DNA from: Actinomortierella ambigua
Taxonomy: Eukaryota > Mortierellomycota > Mortierellomycetes > Mortierellales > Mortierellaceae
Direction of reading: 5' to 3'
Assembly: GCA_016098155.1 (NCBI GenBank)
Contig: JAAAJB010000023.1
Coordinates: forward strand, 56,426-120,425
Length of the DNA: 64,000 bases
The notes beneath the pieces are model-generated. The model did not search any database and was not told where the DNA came from. It saw nothing but the letters and a program-made list of their open reading frames with translations. Position 1 is the stretch's first letter. Every line of letters begins with the position of its first letter. Shown here piece after piece: positions 11,749-23,118 of the stretch. The translations under genes and the position numbers were made by a program.

Positions 11749-14421
11749 ATGCCAAGGACGAGCCAAGGCCTTGGCACACGTTCTGCAGCACTATGGGTCC
11801 TCCTTAACCCGCACAGACATTTAGTTCTACACACAGCCCCACCGCGACCACTAGCACGGCTGCAGCCCCTTCGCTCGGCTGCTCGATACGCATCGAGTCT
11901 TACTACCCCACACCCCACTCATACTTCCCACATTCCTACCACTGCAAAAGGTCGATATGCCATGATTGATCGACCCATCCAAAGTTGGGGTGCAGCTGCT
12001 CCCTGGCAACGATCATGTCTGGTACACCAAGGGTTGCGATTTGCTGTAGATTCTCCCTTGGCGCAGAGCACATGGACAATCACAACGCGCCCATGTATCG
12101 GAATAGCGCATTCCACACTCCGCCCCCTCCATCGTCCCTACTACCGAATGCTCTCCACCCAACAACCCGCCTCGATCCGACCACGTCTCCTCGCTATGCC
12201 ATCCCTCACCCTTTCCTCATTGACTCGCCCAGGGTCCATCCGCCGTCTCCTGAAACGAAGTACTGCAGCCGGGCTGGGGTTTGGTGCGGTGGCGACAGTC
12301 GTCGGCGTTGTCTGGAGCCCAAAGTTTCGAGACCAGTTCACGATCTACACAGTGGCGATTTTCCGGTCGGCGGCGACGTTTATCACCGGATGCCTGTGCA
12401 TCGCCGACTACAAAATCCTGCACCTGCGCTGGGCGTCCGAGGGCTACACCTCGGACATATACAAGGCCGAGCGCAAGTTGGTGCACCAACGATCGGCTGA
12501 TCGGCTCCTGCGGCTCTGCCGACTCAACACGGGCATTTACACCAAGGCCGGCCAACATGTCGCATCCATGACATTTGTCGTCCCACCGGAATACACCAAG
12601 ACGTTGAGTGTGCTGCAGGATCGAGCGCCCTTCAAGTCAATGAAGGAGGTCGAGCGGGTCTTTCTGGCCGAGTTTGGCCTCAAGCCGCTTGAACTCTTTC
12701 GCGAGTTTGACCCGACCCCGATGGCAGCCGCTAGCCTGGCTCAGGTCCATCGAGCCGTGACCATGGATGGCCGCAAGGCGGCCGTGAAGGTTCAGTATAC
12801 CGATGTCGTTCGGCTCTTTCGCAGTAAGTTCATGTGGAAACCTGGGAACCCACTGCGGAAACTGGCTACCCACTCTATATGGAAGAGTTTACCAACTCCA
12901 GTGGCTCGTTTATTGTGGACGTCCACTCTTTCGCTGCCTTTTTTTTTTTTCTTTTTTCTCTTTTTTTTTTAGCCGACATGGGTACGATGGAAGCCCTCTC
13001 GAGTCTAGTTGGTTTTGTCTTTCCCGAGTTTGAACTTGGATGGGTTGTCCAAGAGTTTCGTGCCAACCTGACGGCCGAGTTTGACTTTACGAATGAGGCA
13101 AAGTATGTCAATTCTCAAGTGTTCCCTCCTCGTTCGAACAAAAAAAATTCTGCCACTCCTCGCAATGGACGAGACAAGGAGTTGGTTTGACTAACTGGCA
13201 ATCCTTTTCTACCATGATTGGCTAGGAATGGCGAGGCAACGAAAGAGCGCTTTATGCATCGCTCCGAGTTTTACGTCCCCGAGATATACTGGGATCTGAG
13301 CTCCAAGAAGATCTTGACAATGGAGTACATTGATGGTGTCAAAGTGAACGACTTGGAAGGCCTCAACCGATTGAACATTGACCCCGGCTGGGTCCGAAAA
13401 ACACTTCTCGAGGTGTTTGCCGAAATGATCTTCATCCACGGTGTCCTTCACTGCGATCCTCATGTAAGTCGTTGATGTTGTTTTCTCGAACGCCCTCTAC
13501 GACACGGGCCTATTTTATTTCTTTCCTACTTCTCGTTTCTTTTCTTTTCTTTTTTTTCGTCTCAAAGCTGACCCGATGCTCCCTCCTTTTATCACTCATG
13601 AATGAATATTATCGTAGGCCGGCAACATCCTCATCAAACGAGATAACTATACAGGAAAACCGCAGTTTGTTCTGCTAGATCACGGCCTGTACCGGGAGTT
13701 GGATGAGAGTTTCCGATACAACTATAGCCACCTCTGGCGGGCTCTGATTCTGAACGATCAAGACTTGTTGAACAAGGCCTCGGATAACCTAGGGATCGAC
13801 AGCAAATACGTGCGCTACCTCCCCATGATTCTAATTCAACGCCCGCCCAACGCGTCCCAAAAGCTTGGCTTGACCGAAGCGCAAAAGGCCAAAGTCCGCA
13901 CAAACCTGAAGGGCTCCATGGCCGGCTTCTTTGAGTTTCTCGAAAAGCTGCCGCGTGACATGCTCCTCGTCTACCGGACCATCAACCTAACGCGGGGCAT
14001 CCACCAGCAGCTTGGGGGTGAGAACGTCGAACGCTTCCACATCAACGCCATGTATGCCACCCAGGGCATCTGGACAGAGACCCGTCAAGAGCAGCAGGAA
14101 CGGTACCTGGCTCGTGAGCACCGTCGGTGCCAGTCCATGTACAGCGGTCATGGGTTGGTAGGTTCTTTGCGTGCTTGGTGGTATGGCAAGCAGGACGCCA
14201 AGGACGAAAACTCGTCCGAAGCAACACAGGCGGCCGGCATGCAGCTGGGGCTCGGCTTCAAGAACCGATGGTATCTCTTTGGAGGTGCCCCTACCCTGTC
14301 AAGAAGCGTTCACTACCTGTTCGACGCCTTTGCGATGCAGTGGCGTCTCCTGGTCGTAGAGGGGTTCCTCAAGGTGTGGCTTTGGTGGGTTGGCGAAGAT
14401 GTTGCCAAGGTCATATCGTAG
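11749..14421 (+). CDS. ABC1/ADCK1-family atypical kinase, mitochondrial
   Basis: Four exons: 11749-12823, 12973-13102, 13226-13463 and 13618-14421; 748 aa. ABC1/UbiB proteins are atypical kinases/ATPases; the ADCK1/Mcp2 branch acts in mitochondrial lipid balance. Visible family motifs are the KxGQ signature (YTKAGQHVASM, about residue 265), the Ala-rich loop AAASLAQVHRA (about 326), the Lys of AAVKVQY, catalytic HCDPHAGNIL (about 477-486, split exactly by intron 3) and the metal-binding LLDHGLY (about 503). I chose the ATG at 11749 because an Arg/Ser/Ala-rich, acid-poor stretch typical of a mitochondrial presequence follows it; the ATG at 11671 would add 26 residues. A hydrophobic segment (GFGAVATVVGVVW) precedes the kinase core, as in inner-membrane ADCK proteins. 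Introns 1 and 3 carry long T tracts before the acceptor. Confidence 0.9.
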
Positions 14422-14821
14422 TAAGAAAGGAGTGGAGTTACACTTCCTCCTCCTCCTCCTCCTCCTTCCCCTTCCCTGTATTAGAGATATGGATAGACCT
14501 ACAACGACCATATTTTTCTTTTCTGCGTTCTTTTGTATTTATCCTTAAGGAAAGGCTGATAGTAGTTCATGTCTTTGTGATCATTTTTTTCACGGGCGTC
14601 GAAAGAGGGGTTCATTCTTCGGCGCGCACTTGTTCGCGATCTGCGAGACGCGGCCGCCCGTTGCAACAATAGAGGATAAGGACTATCTGCGACGGAAACA
14701 AAGGGGAGGGTGACCCAGAAAAGATATGAGCTAAAATACAAAGCAGATGGGAGAATGCAAGATAAAACTACACACTATAACAAAAGGAGAATCCAAAGGG
14801 GCGGTAAAGTCCAAAGGCAGG
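14422..14821. other. Intergenic, 3' region of the ADCK1-like gene
   Basis: No gene seen. A short TCC repeat (about 14445-14466) follows the stop codon. Confidence 0.45.
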
Positions 14822-14987
14822 TTACATGAGGGGCCAGAGGTCAGAAAGGTTCAAGGGTGGCGGCAGCTCCACCCTTTCGTCGTCGTCGGTGTCTTGGTCG
14901 GTGTCGTCTGCACCGGTGTCGTACCACACAATGTCGGGAGGTTTCGGCTCATCAGGCTCCGTAGGCGTCTGCTCCGGGAGAATATGT
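14822..14987 (-). pseudogene. Possible orphan C-terminal exon, acidic/Pro-rich
   Basis: On the minus strand a frame ends at TAA (14822-14824) with about 55 codons of protein-like composition: Pro/Glu-rich, then IVWYDTGADDTDQDTDDDER, then an ending LNLSDLWPLM. An AG acceptor lies at 14988-14989. The other frames here are basic or broken. I find no convincing upstream exons before the tRNA at 15414, so this could be the last exon of a short gene whose 5' exons I cannot resolve, or a gene remnant. The family is not recognised. Confidence 0.3.
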
Positions 14988-15413
14988 CTTTGTATTCAGA
15001 TGCGTGAGTGTGTATGTGAGTGTTCGTGAGTGTTCGTGAGTGGATGAGAGGATCAAATGGGGGAGAAATGTCCACACCTTTGGCTGTACACCTCCACATG
15101 GCTAGGTTCATGTGAACGGAATTAATTTTGGACTACAGAGTCTGCAGACAACAGCTCGGTTTCCAAAGCAGGGGAGGGGAGCACTGTGTTAGGAGAAGTA
15201 TGTCTACATCGCCACGGGTGGTTACACTTGTGAATACGCGACTTGCGTGCCAACGAATAACAAAAATGAAGCGCACAATGGACGAATGAGACCTTTTGCT
15301 AAGGCCCGAAAAAAAAAGGAGTTGCTTGTCTATCGCATAGCCTACAGACACGCGACGCGACGCGCTTCTCGCCACGCCACAAGAGGGACGAAAAATAAAG
15401 ATGCAAAAGAAAG
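14988..15413. other. Intergenic
   Basis: A short GTGAGTGTTC duplication lies at about 15017-15041. No coding sequence is supported. Confidence 0.4.
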
Positions 15414-15486
15414 TGCTCACTACAGGGATCGAACCTGTGACCTTGGCGTTATTAGCACCACGCTCTACCGACTAAGCTAAGCGAGC
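15414..15486 (-). tRNA. tRNA-Ile (anticodon AAT)
   Basis: Complete 73-nt cloverleaf on the minus strand. The acceptor stem GCTCGCT/AGTGAGC has one G-T pair, with discriminator A at 15414. Other parts are a D arm with GCTT...AGAGC, an anticodon stem TGGTG/CGCCA around the loop CTAATAA (anticodon AAT), a variable loop AGGTC, and a T arm ACAGG-TTCGATC-CCTGT with an intact B box. There is no intron. The first 54 nt are identical to the partial tRNA at the right edge of the window. Confidence 0.96.
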
Positions 15487-16061
15487 CACTTGAAAATTTG
15501 AAATCTTGTTCCATTAAGAAATAGTTCGCAGTACATACGATTATTGGTGATTCTGTCACGTGAATTATGCAGTTTTTACTTCGCCCTCCAAGAAACGTGC
15601 GTGCTCACGCACAGTCGCAGACCCTCCGCTGGCGTTCACAGTGTGACGAGGACAGCCGGCCAAAAGGCAGACGCAAACACTCGTTGAGGGAGGAGGACAA
15701 GACGGGGAGTAAGACGGAGGATGTTGGAGTTGTTGACGTTTGGTAGACGAAGGTGCCTACGACATGTACCTAAGGCCACATCTCTGTCACTAGTTTCTAG
15801 GAGCCAAAGGTCCAAAAGGCAGTCGGCAGTTGCGACAGCTAGTGCGTTATTCTCATGCACTTGACCTAAGTAACGGTTTCTCCATCAGGGGTTACTCCCA
15901 AGAGTTATGGACACAAGATAATTACAAGGGTAAGGATTGAGAGATCCGATATGAAGGCGTGTGGGCCATTGGATCAGTTGGATCGCTGGCGAGCGGGACT
16001 GCTGAATATATAAGTATTGTTTCACAACAGACCCTCGCTCACCATAGCTTCTTTGTTCACC
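15487..16061. other. Intergenic; promoter of the Ngl2-like gene
   Basis: No gene seen. A TATATAA element at about 16007-16013 lies about 50 nt upstream of the ATG at 16062. Confidence 0.45.
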
Positions 16062-18083
16062 ATGTCAACACAACCCCGTCGACGAATGCTGCCATTGGCA
16101 GCCCCGGAGATGTTCGGCACTGTCATTCCAGAGGGAATGAAGAAGAACAGCCGTCTCCTCTTCATGTCTTACAATGTAAGGTCCATTGCATGTGTTGCTG
16201 CCTCGAGTTTACTTGTGTGAAACCCATGCTCATTGTTCCTCCACCGCCTCCTCCCTTTGGTGTACTTTTCTGTTCACCTACAGATCCTGGCGCAGGCTCT
16301 TGTACGTCGCGACATGTTCCCGCTGGCAAGCAAGAAGGCCCTGCAGTGGAAGTTTCGTCGCCAAAACTTACTCCAAGAGATGCTCAACTATGGGCCTGAC
16401 ATTGCTTGTCTTCAAGAGGTTGACTTTTGGGACGAGACATACCTCCCTGCCTTTTCCAAGGCCGGGTATGACGCCGTGCATTACCGGAATGCAAAGAAGA
16501 AGCATGGTTGTGCGATCATCTGGCGCAGATCTCGGTAAGAGGGGACGCTTTGTAAAGCCATTCTTTCATGGGCTTCACCCAAAACTGAAGGTTGATCACC
16601 ATGCTGACCATTCGCCGAATTAGGTTTGAGAAGGTCGAACAGAGAACAATCGAGTATGACGACTGTGGTCAACCCACCTTCTTGACAGGAAACATTGGTA
16701 TCATGGTTGGCCTGAAGCCCGTATCGTCCAAAGCAGCCGAGAACCCAGACCCCAATGCAGACATGGTCTTGCCAGAGGACCGAGAGGAGATCACGCAAAA
16801 GAACGGTGGTCCGCACGACAACCAGCAAGATTCTAGTGACCAAGGAGGCTTGGTGGTCGCCACTGTAAGGATTAAAAACCTGTCGGGACATGGTGGTACG
16901 CTTTTTGATAGTGACGGAGGGACTCACACGTACAAATTGCACTTCTTGTATAGACACATTTGTTCTGGCGGCCAGATGGATCTTATGAGCGCTTGCGACA
17001 GGCTTCAATCTTCATGGACAAGCTCATGGAGTTCCAAAAGTCACTCAACTACACTGTTCTCATCGGTGGAGGTAAAAACAGACGCTAGGAACAACATCCA
17101 TTTGGACGACATTTTACATCCTTTCCTGTTTTCCTTGCTTCTTCTTGGCGCTAATGCAGTCCCTCCCTCTCCGCACTTATACACTTATAGACTTTAATAC
17201 GACCCCACGGGATGCAGCATATCGTGTCATGACACGAAACGACATGCCTCACGATCAGATTCCCAATCTTGAGAAGTGGCTTAAGAGTGAGGTGTCGCGG
17301 CTGAACGAGGCAGGCAAAGAGCAGCAACAGGAACAGCAGCAGCAGCAATCACAGAACGGAACATCAGCATCTCAGTCAGACGATGGTGTTCAGCAGGTTC
17401 AAGAGAAGCTCGAATCGTCTCTCAAGCTGGATGGAGGCGTATCTTCCGACATTGCCCCACCCGTGAGGAACCCAGGGGCAGGCGTGCTGTATCCGGCACC
17501 TCCGACGGGCATTGTGCTTATCAATCGGTCGAATGAAGAAAAGCCCAAGGAGGGCGGCAATGCGAATGGTACCGCTGCTGCCGGGAGTGGGGCATCAAAG
17601 GGCGAGGATGCTCCTGTTGTAGCGCCTCTGGAGGCTTTTACATCGCCTCAGGACCTAGTCAAGGCTATCCACGCTCATCCCCGCTGCCTTAGCATCTACT
17701 CGCAATACGAGGAGATTATGGGTCAGAATCCTCAAGAACTTGCACCACCAGCCAAGGAAGAAAAGGGAGGAGACAAGGAAGGACAAGAAGAGGTAGACAA
17801 GGAAGAAAAAGTGGATGATGATCCTTACCGGATCAAGCGGTTGGACTTTTGCCACGGAGAGCCCAAGTTTACAAATTATGCGACCTGGTTCAAGGACACG
17901 CTCGACTATGTGTATCTGCTGGAGGAGAGCGACCCTGCCCTGTATACCCCGTCTTCGTTGAGGCTGTATCCTCGGAGGCTCCTAGAGATTCCCGACCACA
18001 GTTGGCTGGGCAATGGTCTTCCAGACGAACATTTCTCGAGCGATCACCTTTGTCTGTTGGTCGAGTTTTACATTAGAACGTAA
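16062..18083 (+). CDS. Ngl2/Ccr4-like endonuclease/exonuclease/phosphatase-family RNase
   Basis: Five exons: 16062-16175, 16284-16534, 16624-16864, 16954-17071 and 17191-18083; 538 aa. The EEP fold is clear. Catalytic motifs are in order: SYN (end of exon 1), CLQEVDFWDE (about residue 80), ATTHLFWRPD (about 203), GGDFNTTP (about 240; its Asp codon is split by intron 4) and FSSDHLCLLVEF at the C-terminus. This places it with fungal Ngl2-type relatives of the Ccr4 deadenylase, a metal-dependent 3'-5' RNA exonuclease; Ngl2 itself acts in 5.8S rRNA maturation. It lacks the leucine-rich repeats of Ccr4. A low-complexity insert of about 150 residues (Gln-rich, then Gly/Ala/Lys/Glu-rich) separates the GDFN half from the final SDH motif. 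The ATG at 16062 has a good context (CACCATGTC); an upstream in-frame codon at 16017 would add 15 residues. Confidence 0.88.
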
Positions 18084-18866
18084 TAAAAAAAACAAGTGAG
18101 GTGGGAAAAACCACGCACATTTAAGCTAGCAAACTCTGCAACCATCAGAGGTTCCAGACCCTCGGGTCCTTCCTGCTCCATAATCCGGTACATCGCGGGG
18201 TGCCGAGGATTTTCCGAAAGGAAGCAAAAGCATTTCCTGCTTATCCTCCAATACCACCTCAACAGCCTTGCATTGAAATGAAATGGAGTGGGAAAAGGGG
18301 TGAGAAGAGACCTGCCGGCCGGCCCTGTCGACATCTTTCGGTGGCCTAACAGACTCGGACAATGGATTTTATGCGTGAACTACTCGATGTGAGAAACCCG
18401 CGGAACGCTACCAACAATCAGACCCAGTGGCAACTCCCGAGTTGAGAGAGTTGGGTGGCGTTGAGGTTATTGTTTTACAAGTCGCAACTCCAATCAACTC
18501 TATAGAAGAGTTGGGTTAATGCGAGTCGGTGGTTCATCAGCATCAGCCCCATCTTGCCAGCACACCGGCTAGACCAACCTTGACGCTCGTGACAAGCACA
18601 TCAAAAACAGCAGTTGGTTGCGCCGTGGGCATGCGCGTATGTGGTTAAAAAAAAAAGGTTTGTATTGAAGCTTTCAATATAGAGTAGAGATAATTTAAAG
18701 TTTCATTTATTGAATGTAATATACAAGGAACTACCGGAGTTCCGTGGGTGAAGCTGCAGGGAACCGAAGGAGACCAGCCTTCAGGTGACCCAAGAAGGAG
18801 AAAGAGGAAAAGAAAAGCGGGGAAGTCGTGGGGTGGAGGGAGGAGAAGGAAGAGTCAACATCGTAT
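18084..18866. other. Intergenic between convergent genes
   Basis: Open minus-strand frames at 18068-18362 have no domain character. A cluster of short inverted words lies at 18431-18514 (own entry), and poly-A runs occur near 18647. Confidence 0.4.
18431..18514. repeat. Cluster of CAACTC/GAGTTG inverted words
   Basis: Six copies of CAACTC or its complement GAGTTG occur within 84 nt, three in each orientation. They make nested palindromes, such as CAACTC-CC-GAGTTG-type arms and CAACTCTATAGAAGAGTTG. The segment could fold into hairpins or be a remnant of a small inverted-repeat element. Confidence 0.5.
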
Positions 18867-19685
18867 TTAGTTGACAAACTCCCAGTTGAGATAGATGACA
18901 CCCGTCGTCTTGGAAGCGAAGCGAGTGAAGGCAGCCTGGGAGAGATCCAAAGCGCCATGGTTGCAGAAGCGCTTGGGGCAGGTGTCGGCGATCGTGAGCA
19001 CGACGGAGGTCTTGGCGTTCCAGACGCGGACCTTCTGGCCGCAGCGAGACTCGGGACCCCAGATCTTGCGGCCCATCTGATGCTCGTTCATGGCCACAAT
19101 CATGTCGCTCTGCGAGAAGTGCTTGCCGCAAGAGCCCCAGGTATCGGAGAACCAGGTCATGCGACCATAGAACTTTTGGCCGCTGGCAGATGTGGAGATC
19201 TGGGAGCTAGGGGTCGAGGTGGGCTTGCTGGCAATAGCGACGGTCGTGGTGGTGGCGTTGTTGGTGGACTCCTTGACCAGCTTCCAGTTGATCTTGACCA
19301 AGCCCTCATCGGTGAGCTCGCGCATGGCCTTGCGCGAAAAGTCCAGGCTGGCCTGGGAGCACTCGTTGCAAACGTCGACGACCTTGAAGCGGCGGGTGAC
19401 CTTGGGGTTGCTCTCAAGAGCCACCTCGACATACTTGCCGCAGACAAACTTTCCATCGCCAAACTGAGCCTTGTTAATGGCGGCAATGGGCTCGTCGAAG
19501 GAGTATTGGATGCCCTCGCAGGCATTGCGGCGGTCATCGAACCAGGTACCCCAGCCGTTGTAGGAAATGTCGAGGCCGGCAGGGATGGTGAGGTTGACAG
19601 GTTGGATCTTCACCTCAGTGGTAGGGGCGGCAAGGATGCCACTGACGAAGGTGGTGAAAAGAGCAAGAGAAGCGAGAGGGGCCAT
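18867..19685 (-). CDS. Secreted protein with two tandem double-psi beta-barrel (RlpA/expansin-like) domains
   Basis: One exon, 272 aa, start ATG 19685. Residues 1-20 (MAPLASLALFTTFVSGILAA) are a signal peptide. Two barrels follow, about 41-137 and 173-271, joined by a Thr/Ser-rich linker. Each has the DPBB order: GxxTWF near the start, a Cys-containing loop with an A-x-N stretch (PIAAINKAQF; MIVAMNEHQM), then CGxxVxV, VxxxDxC, a second Cys, LDxSxxAF/M, and a closing I-x-W strand. The Asp-Cys pairs (VVDVCNEC and IADTCPKRFC) resemble fungal expansin-like and EG45-type proteins that bind wall polysaccharides; I see no carbohydrate-binding module. Strong codon bias and a TATA box 80 nt upstream point to abundant expression. 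Most fungal members I know have a single barrel, so the duplication is noteworthy. Confidence 0.85.
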   Translation of the reverse strand: MAPLASLALFTTFVSGILAAPTTEVKIQPVNLTIPAGLDISYNGWGTWFDDRRNACEGIQYSFDEPIAAINKAQFGDGKFVCGKYVEVALESNPKVTRRFKVVDVCNECSQASLDFSRKAMRELTDEGLVKINWKLVKESTNNATTTTVAIASKPTSTPSSQISTSASGQKFYGRMTWFSDTWGSCGKHFSQSDMIVAMNEHQMGRKIWGPESRCGQKVRVWNAKTSVVLTIADTCPKRFCNHGALDLSQAAFTRFASKTTGVIYLNWEFVN

Positions 19686-19764
19686 GGTGAATAGTGGGGT
19701 GAGAGGAGACGAGATCGGTGGGGGTGAAGAAAAGACGAAAAGATGATGTGGCGGTGGTCGCGCT

Positions 19765-19771
19765 TTTTATA
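19765..19771 (-). promoter_or_regulatory. TATA box of the double-DPBB gene
   Basis: The minus strand reads TATAAAA in the context CGCTATAAAAAGCG, a small palindrome, 80-86 nt upstream of the ATG. Confidence 0.6.
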
Positions 19772-21952
19772 GCGATTGCCATAGATAATGCAGATCACTT
19801 TTTTTTCTCAGGAACGGGGCAGGGGACGGGGGGAGGGGCGGAGCAATATGTCGATCAGGGCGCCCAACAGAATATGGCCTGCAAAGTTGGCCGGACAACA
19901 TTTCAGTCACCATACCCAGCAGAGTACGGTACCTGAATGCGGTGGTCAAGCCCGCAACAGCAGTGTAGCAGCTGAGACATGATAGCGCCTCTCCGACAAG
20001 GAGCGAGAGATAACGCCCGACTGGTTCATTTGGAGTCCGCTTGGCGGAGGCCACCGTCGCGTGGCGCAAGGCTTACATCGGATAAAGCAGCAGATTTCCA
20101 CACGAGAACCGGAGCTGCTACGCTGACGTAGTAGATTGATTGGCCATATGCCCGCCCTGCTGCTTGTTCTTCTCAGAAGCTTACGTGGTGTGCGCTCAGG
20201 AGCTACCTGAAGAAGAAAGAGACGACACCCCTCCCAACTTCCGATCCGATATTAGGCGCCGAGAAGCAATTTACATGACAGCCAGAGTTGGTATTGACAG
20301 GCGTCGAGCCCCAGAACATTTTGACACAATTCACCTTTTATCTTGCCACACTAACAGCTGCTTTCACAGTCGGCTGTTGTCCAAGGATTCAAAGGACATG
20401 GTATATTCAGTAAGCTGATGAAAACCTTTTTTTACAGTTTGTGGGTGCGATCGGGGCCCCCTCCCCCGGTAAAGCTTGCGCTTGCGCGTGTGCCTGAGAG
20501 ATCTGAGACAAGGAAACTTTTCACCCTCCTCTCTGTTTTCATTTGCTGCCTCAAGACTGTTCATGAGAAGAGGGCGAGAAAAAAGACAGTCTTCCGCTTC
20601 GAGAATTCTTCTCAGCATCCTTCTTCACCTTCTTTTCGGAGAAGGAAAAGCTTCGGCATGTTTGGTGATTCTGAGGGCCACAGACCAGACTGGGACCTCA
20701 CTCGAGCACACCATCGGCGTGGTTTTCCCATGGGCCAAGGCACCTTGGAGTGAGTGAGGACCAGCACACCAAAGAGTCTGCAAAGCGGTGAGATGTATCC
20801 ACACGTCCGTATCGGATGGCAAACATCACGATAGACTATTTGCAAACATCCTTTTTGTTTGACTCCGCCCAAAAAAATTTGCATACATATTCATCGATTG
20901 TATGACACATTTTCCTACTTTCTTTTGCACAGACTGTGCATGAGGTTCGTGCGCACCCATTATTGATGCGAGCCCACTTCTCACACCCCAGGGATGTTTG
21001 CTCTCAAATAAGAACATTCTGGGCACATGGTGCGTGCAGACGAGGATGCCCTGGTAAAAACCCACTTTTCTCCTACTCCTTCTCGTGCCTTCTTCCTCTT
21101 CTCCTTTGCACCGATCTTCATCCGTAGAGCTGTCGTAGACATCTAGTCGCAAGTAGCAATAGCCTTGAAATCTTGAGATCTGCAAGTGGACAAGTGGGGG
21201 GCTTGATGCGGCAACTTGCTGTCATCCCATGCCGCAACGGCAGTCTATCAGCATGGATTGGAACAAAGAGTTTTGAGCGTCTTTCACGTTGTCTTTGGTA
21301 TTCGTTCGATCACTGCAAGTAACAGGCACTTCTCTTATCTTGCGTTTGCGATCTCACCATCGATTCTTTGGCTTTTCTCTTGTTTTGGACACACCTTTTA
21401 CAATTGGCCATCTACTTTGCCCCACAGCACCTTCGCGGTTATGGCTTGCATTAAACGGAGCCGCCTACCATCACACCATCTGAGAGCTATTGGCCCAAAA
21501 GGCAATTTGGTGGGGATTGTGTTGAGCGGAGGGCCGAAAGGGTGCTCTTGTAAGCCTTGTCCCCCCAGCAGCAGAAAAAGCCTGTGACCACTCCAAAGAA
21601 GACGAAGAAAAAAATATTTGGTGCCTGAAATTTCGTTGGAGGAGGAGGGGTGGGGGAGTTTTCGAAGGCGGCCTTGGCATTCAAGTAGGACCTAGGCACC
21701 CCTGGCATACGAAACAAGCGAGAGATGGCCTACAAGGGCGCGGGAGGACTTGTATGGTATGGTATGGTTGGCTGGCATGGTTGGCTCTGCATGTCTGGCT
21801 GGTCCACACACGTGTCCTGTGGCGAATGAGATCTTGGCAGTAGCACAGCACCTGGCCAATTAACCTGATATCGTTCGCTGTTCCTTTATCCGCCCTCTAC
21901 ATTTCAGGCCCATTTACATCCCATACATACATTCATCTTTGCTCCATTCATC
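19772..21952. other. Long intergenic stretch, no supported gene
   Basis: About 2.2 kb between divergent genes. Frames on both strands are short and without domain character. A GGTATGGTATGG-type minisatellite lies at about 21751-21803. The right end holds the promoter of the Smr gene. Confidence 0.4.
21751..21803. repeat. Degenerate TATGG / TGGCTGG minisatellite
   Basis: Short runs of GTATG followed by TTGGCTGGCATGG-type units, repeated imperfectly over about 50 nt. Confidence 0.45.
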
Positions 21953-22953
21953 ATGGGTTCCAGCATTAGTCGAGACATAAACCACCATGGGGGAGTAGTT
22001 CCTGCCCACGAACAGTACCGCCAGGCAAGTTGGAAACTGCTGCTGATGCCACAACAATGTGGACTATAGAGAAAAAGAGAAAAGAAGGGAGGAGAAGAGA
22101 AGAGAGACGAGACGAGAGAAGATCAGAGCCATGACCTGACGTGACGTTGCTCAAGTCACTGAATAGAAGGCGAACGAGTATGCAGCCTTGCGTGGCAAAT
22201 GTTTTGAAGAGAGTCGAGCAGCTTACCAACGAAAAGAAGGCGCACGAGGCAAGTTGAATAGGCTAATGATGATGGGGCGTGACTCTGGGCATTGAATCTT
22301 GCCATCATTTGTAGGGGTGTTCCAAGCGACTTATCCCTACTCTACTCTACACCTTTGCTTTGCCCCATCCCTCTAGCAAAGGAGCTTTCAAACAAGGGCA
22401 AGGAATATGGCCGACTTATGGAGCAGTACAATGAGATGGCCAAGAATGCCGCATTGTCAGGTACCTTGGGGCAACGCTTCTTCAGCAGTCGAGGGATGCT
22501 CTTCTTTTTCAGTCTGTTTTCGCTGATTGCTCTGGATCGTTGCACCGCCTCTTTTCTTCTTCTTCTTCGTCTTCTCTCTCTTCTGCCTTGACAGTCAACA
22601 ATGCAAATAGACCGTCGAATGAGCTAGATTTGCATGGCTTGCATGTCAAGGAGGCGCTGGCGGTGACACGCACGAGACTGGACAAGTTTGTCCGGAACAG
22701 GGAGCAGAGCCTGATCATCATCGTTGGCAAGGGCAACCGTTCTACGGATGGTATTGCCAAGATCAAGCCCGAGGTGACCAAGATGATGCGAGAGTATCGG
22801 GTCAAGGCAACGCCGAACAAGCCTAACGAGGGCTGTATCTATGTGGAGCCGATCACGGATGGCAGTAGCGAGCCAGACTTTAGCTGGTTCGACAGCTTCT
22901 TTGTCCCTTTGCTGGGGCGGCTATTCCAGTATTTGCGGTCCAGCAGACATTAA
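21953..22953 (+). CDS. DUF1771-Smr domain protein, probably N-myristoylated
   Basis: Four exons: 21953-22024, 22167-22248, 22377-22460 and 22595-22953; 198 aa. The N-terminus MGSSISRD fits a myristoylation site (Gly2, Ser6). Residues about 28-80 are DUF1771 (YAALRGKCFEESRAAYQR, then GARAKELSNKGKEYGRLMEQ). Residues about 88-170 are an Smr domain with LDLHGLHV and the IVGKGNRS loop. Smr domains are RNA endonuclease or nucleic-acid-binding modules; DUF1771-Smr proteins in yeast and animals are linked to translation quality control. The frame and family alignment require introns 1 and 2 to start with GC, not GT: both donors read AG|GCAAGTTG. The last exon adds an aromatic tail after the Smr core. 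Confidence 0.85.
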
Positions 22954-23118
22954 AAGAAAAAAAAAATCGGCAATGCTTAGAAATTATGCCAATCCCCTTT
23001 TTTCTAGAACCTTGTTCAGTCGACTCTCTCTCTCTCTTTCATTCTCTTCTGCATTCGTTTCAACAGCACAGCCCTCTAATTCCATCACTTGACTACTCCA
23101 CTCAGGAAGCACACTGCA

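Noticed and set aside
18068..18362. Minus-strand frames of 78-88 codons between the Ngl2-like and double-barrel genes
   Set aside because: Two frames compete with similar composition, neither has domain motifs, and they overlap the 3' end of the Ngl2-like gene.
18828..19694. 288-codon open frame on the plus strand across the double-barrel gene
   Set aside because: It is the exact antisense of a gene with signal peptide, paired Cys motifs and strong third-position G/C bias, which creates long antisense frames.
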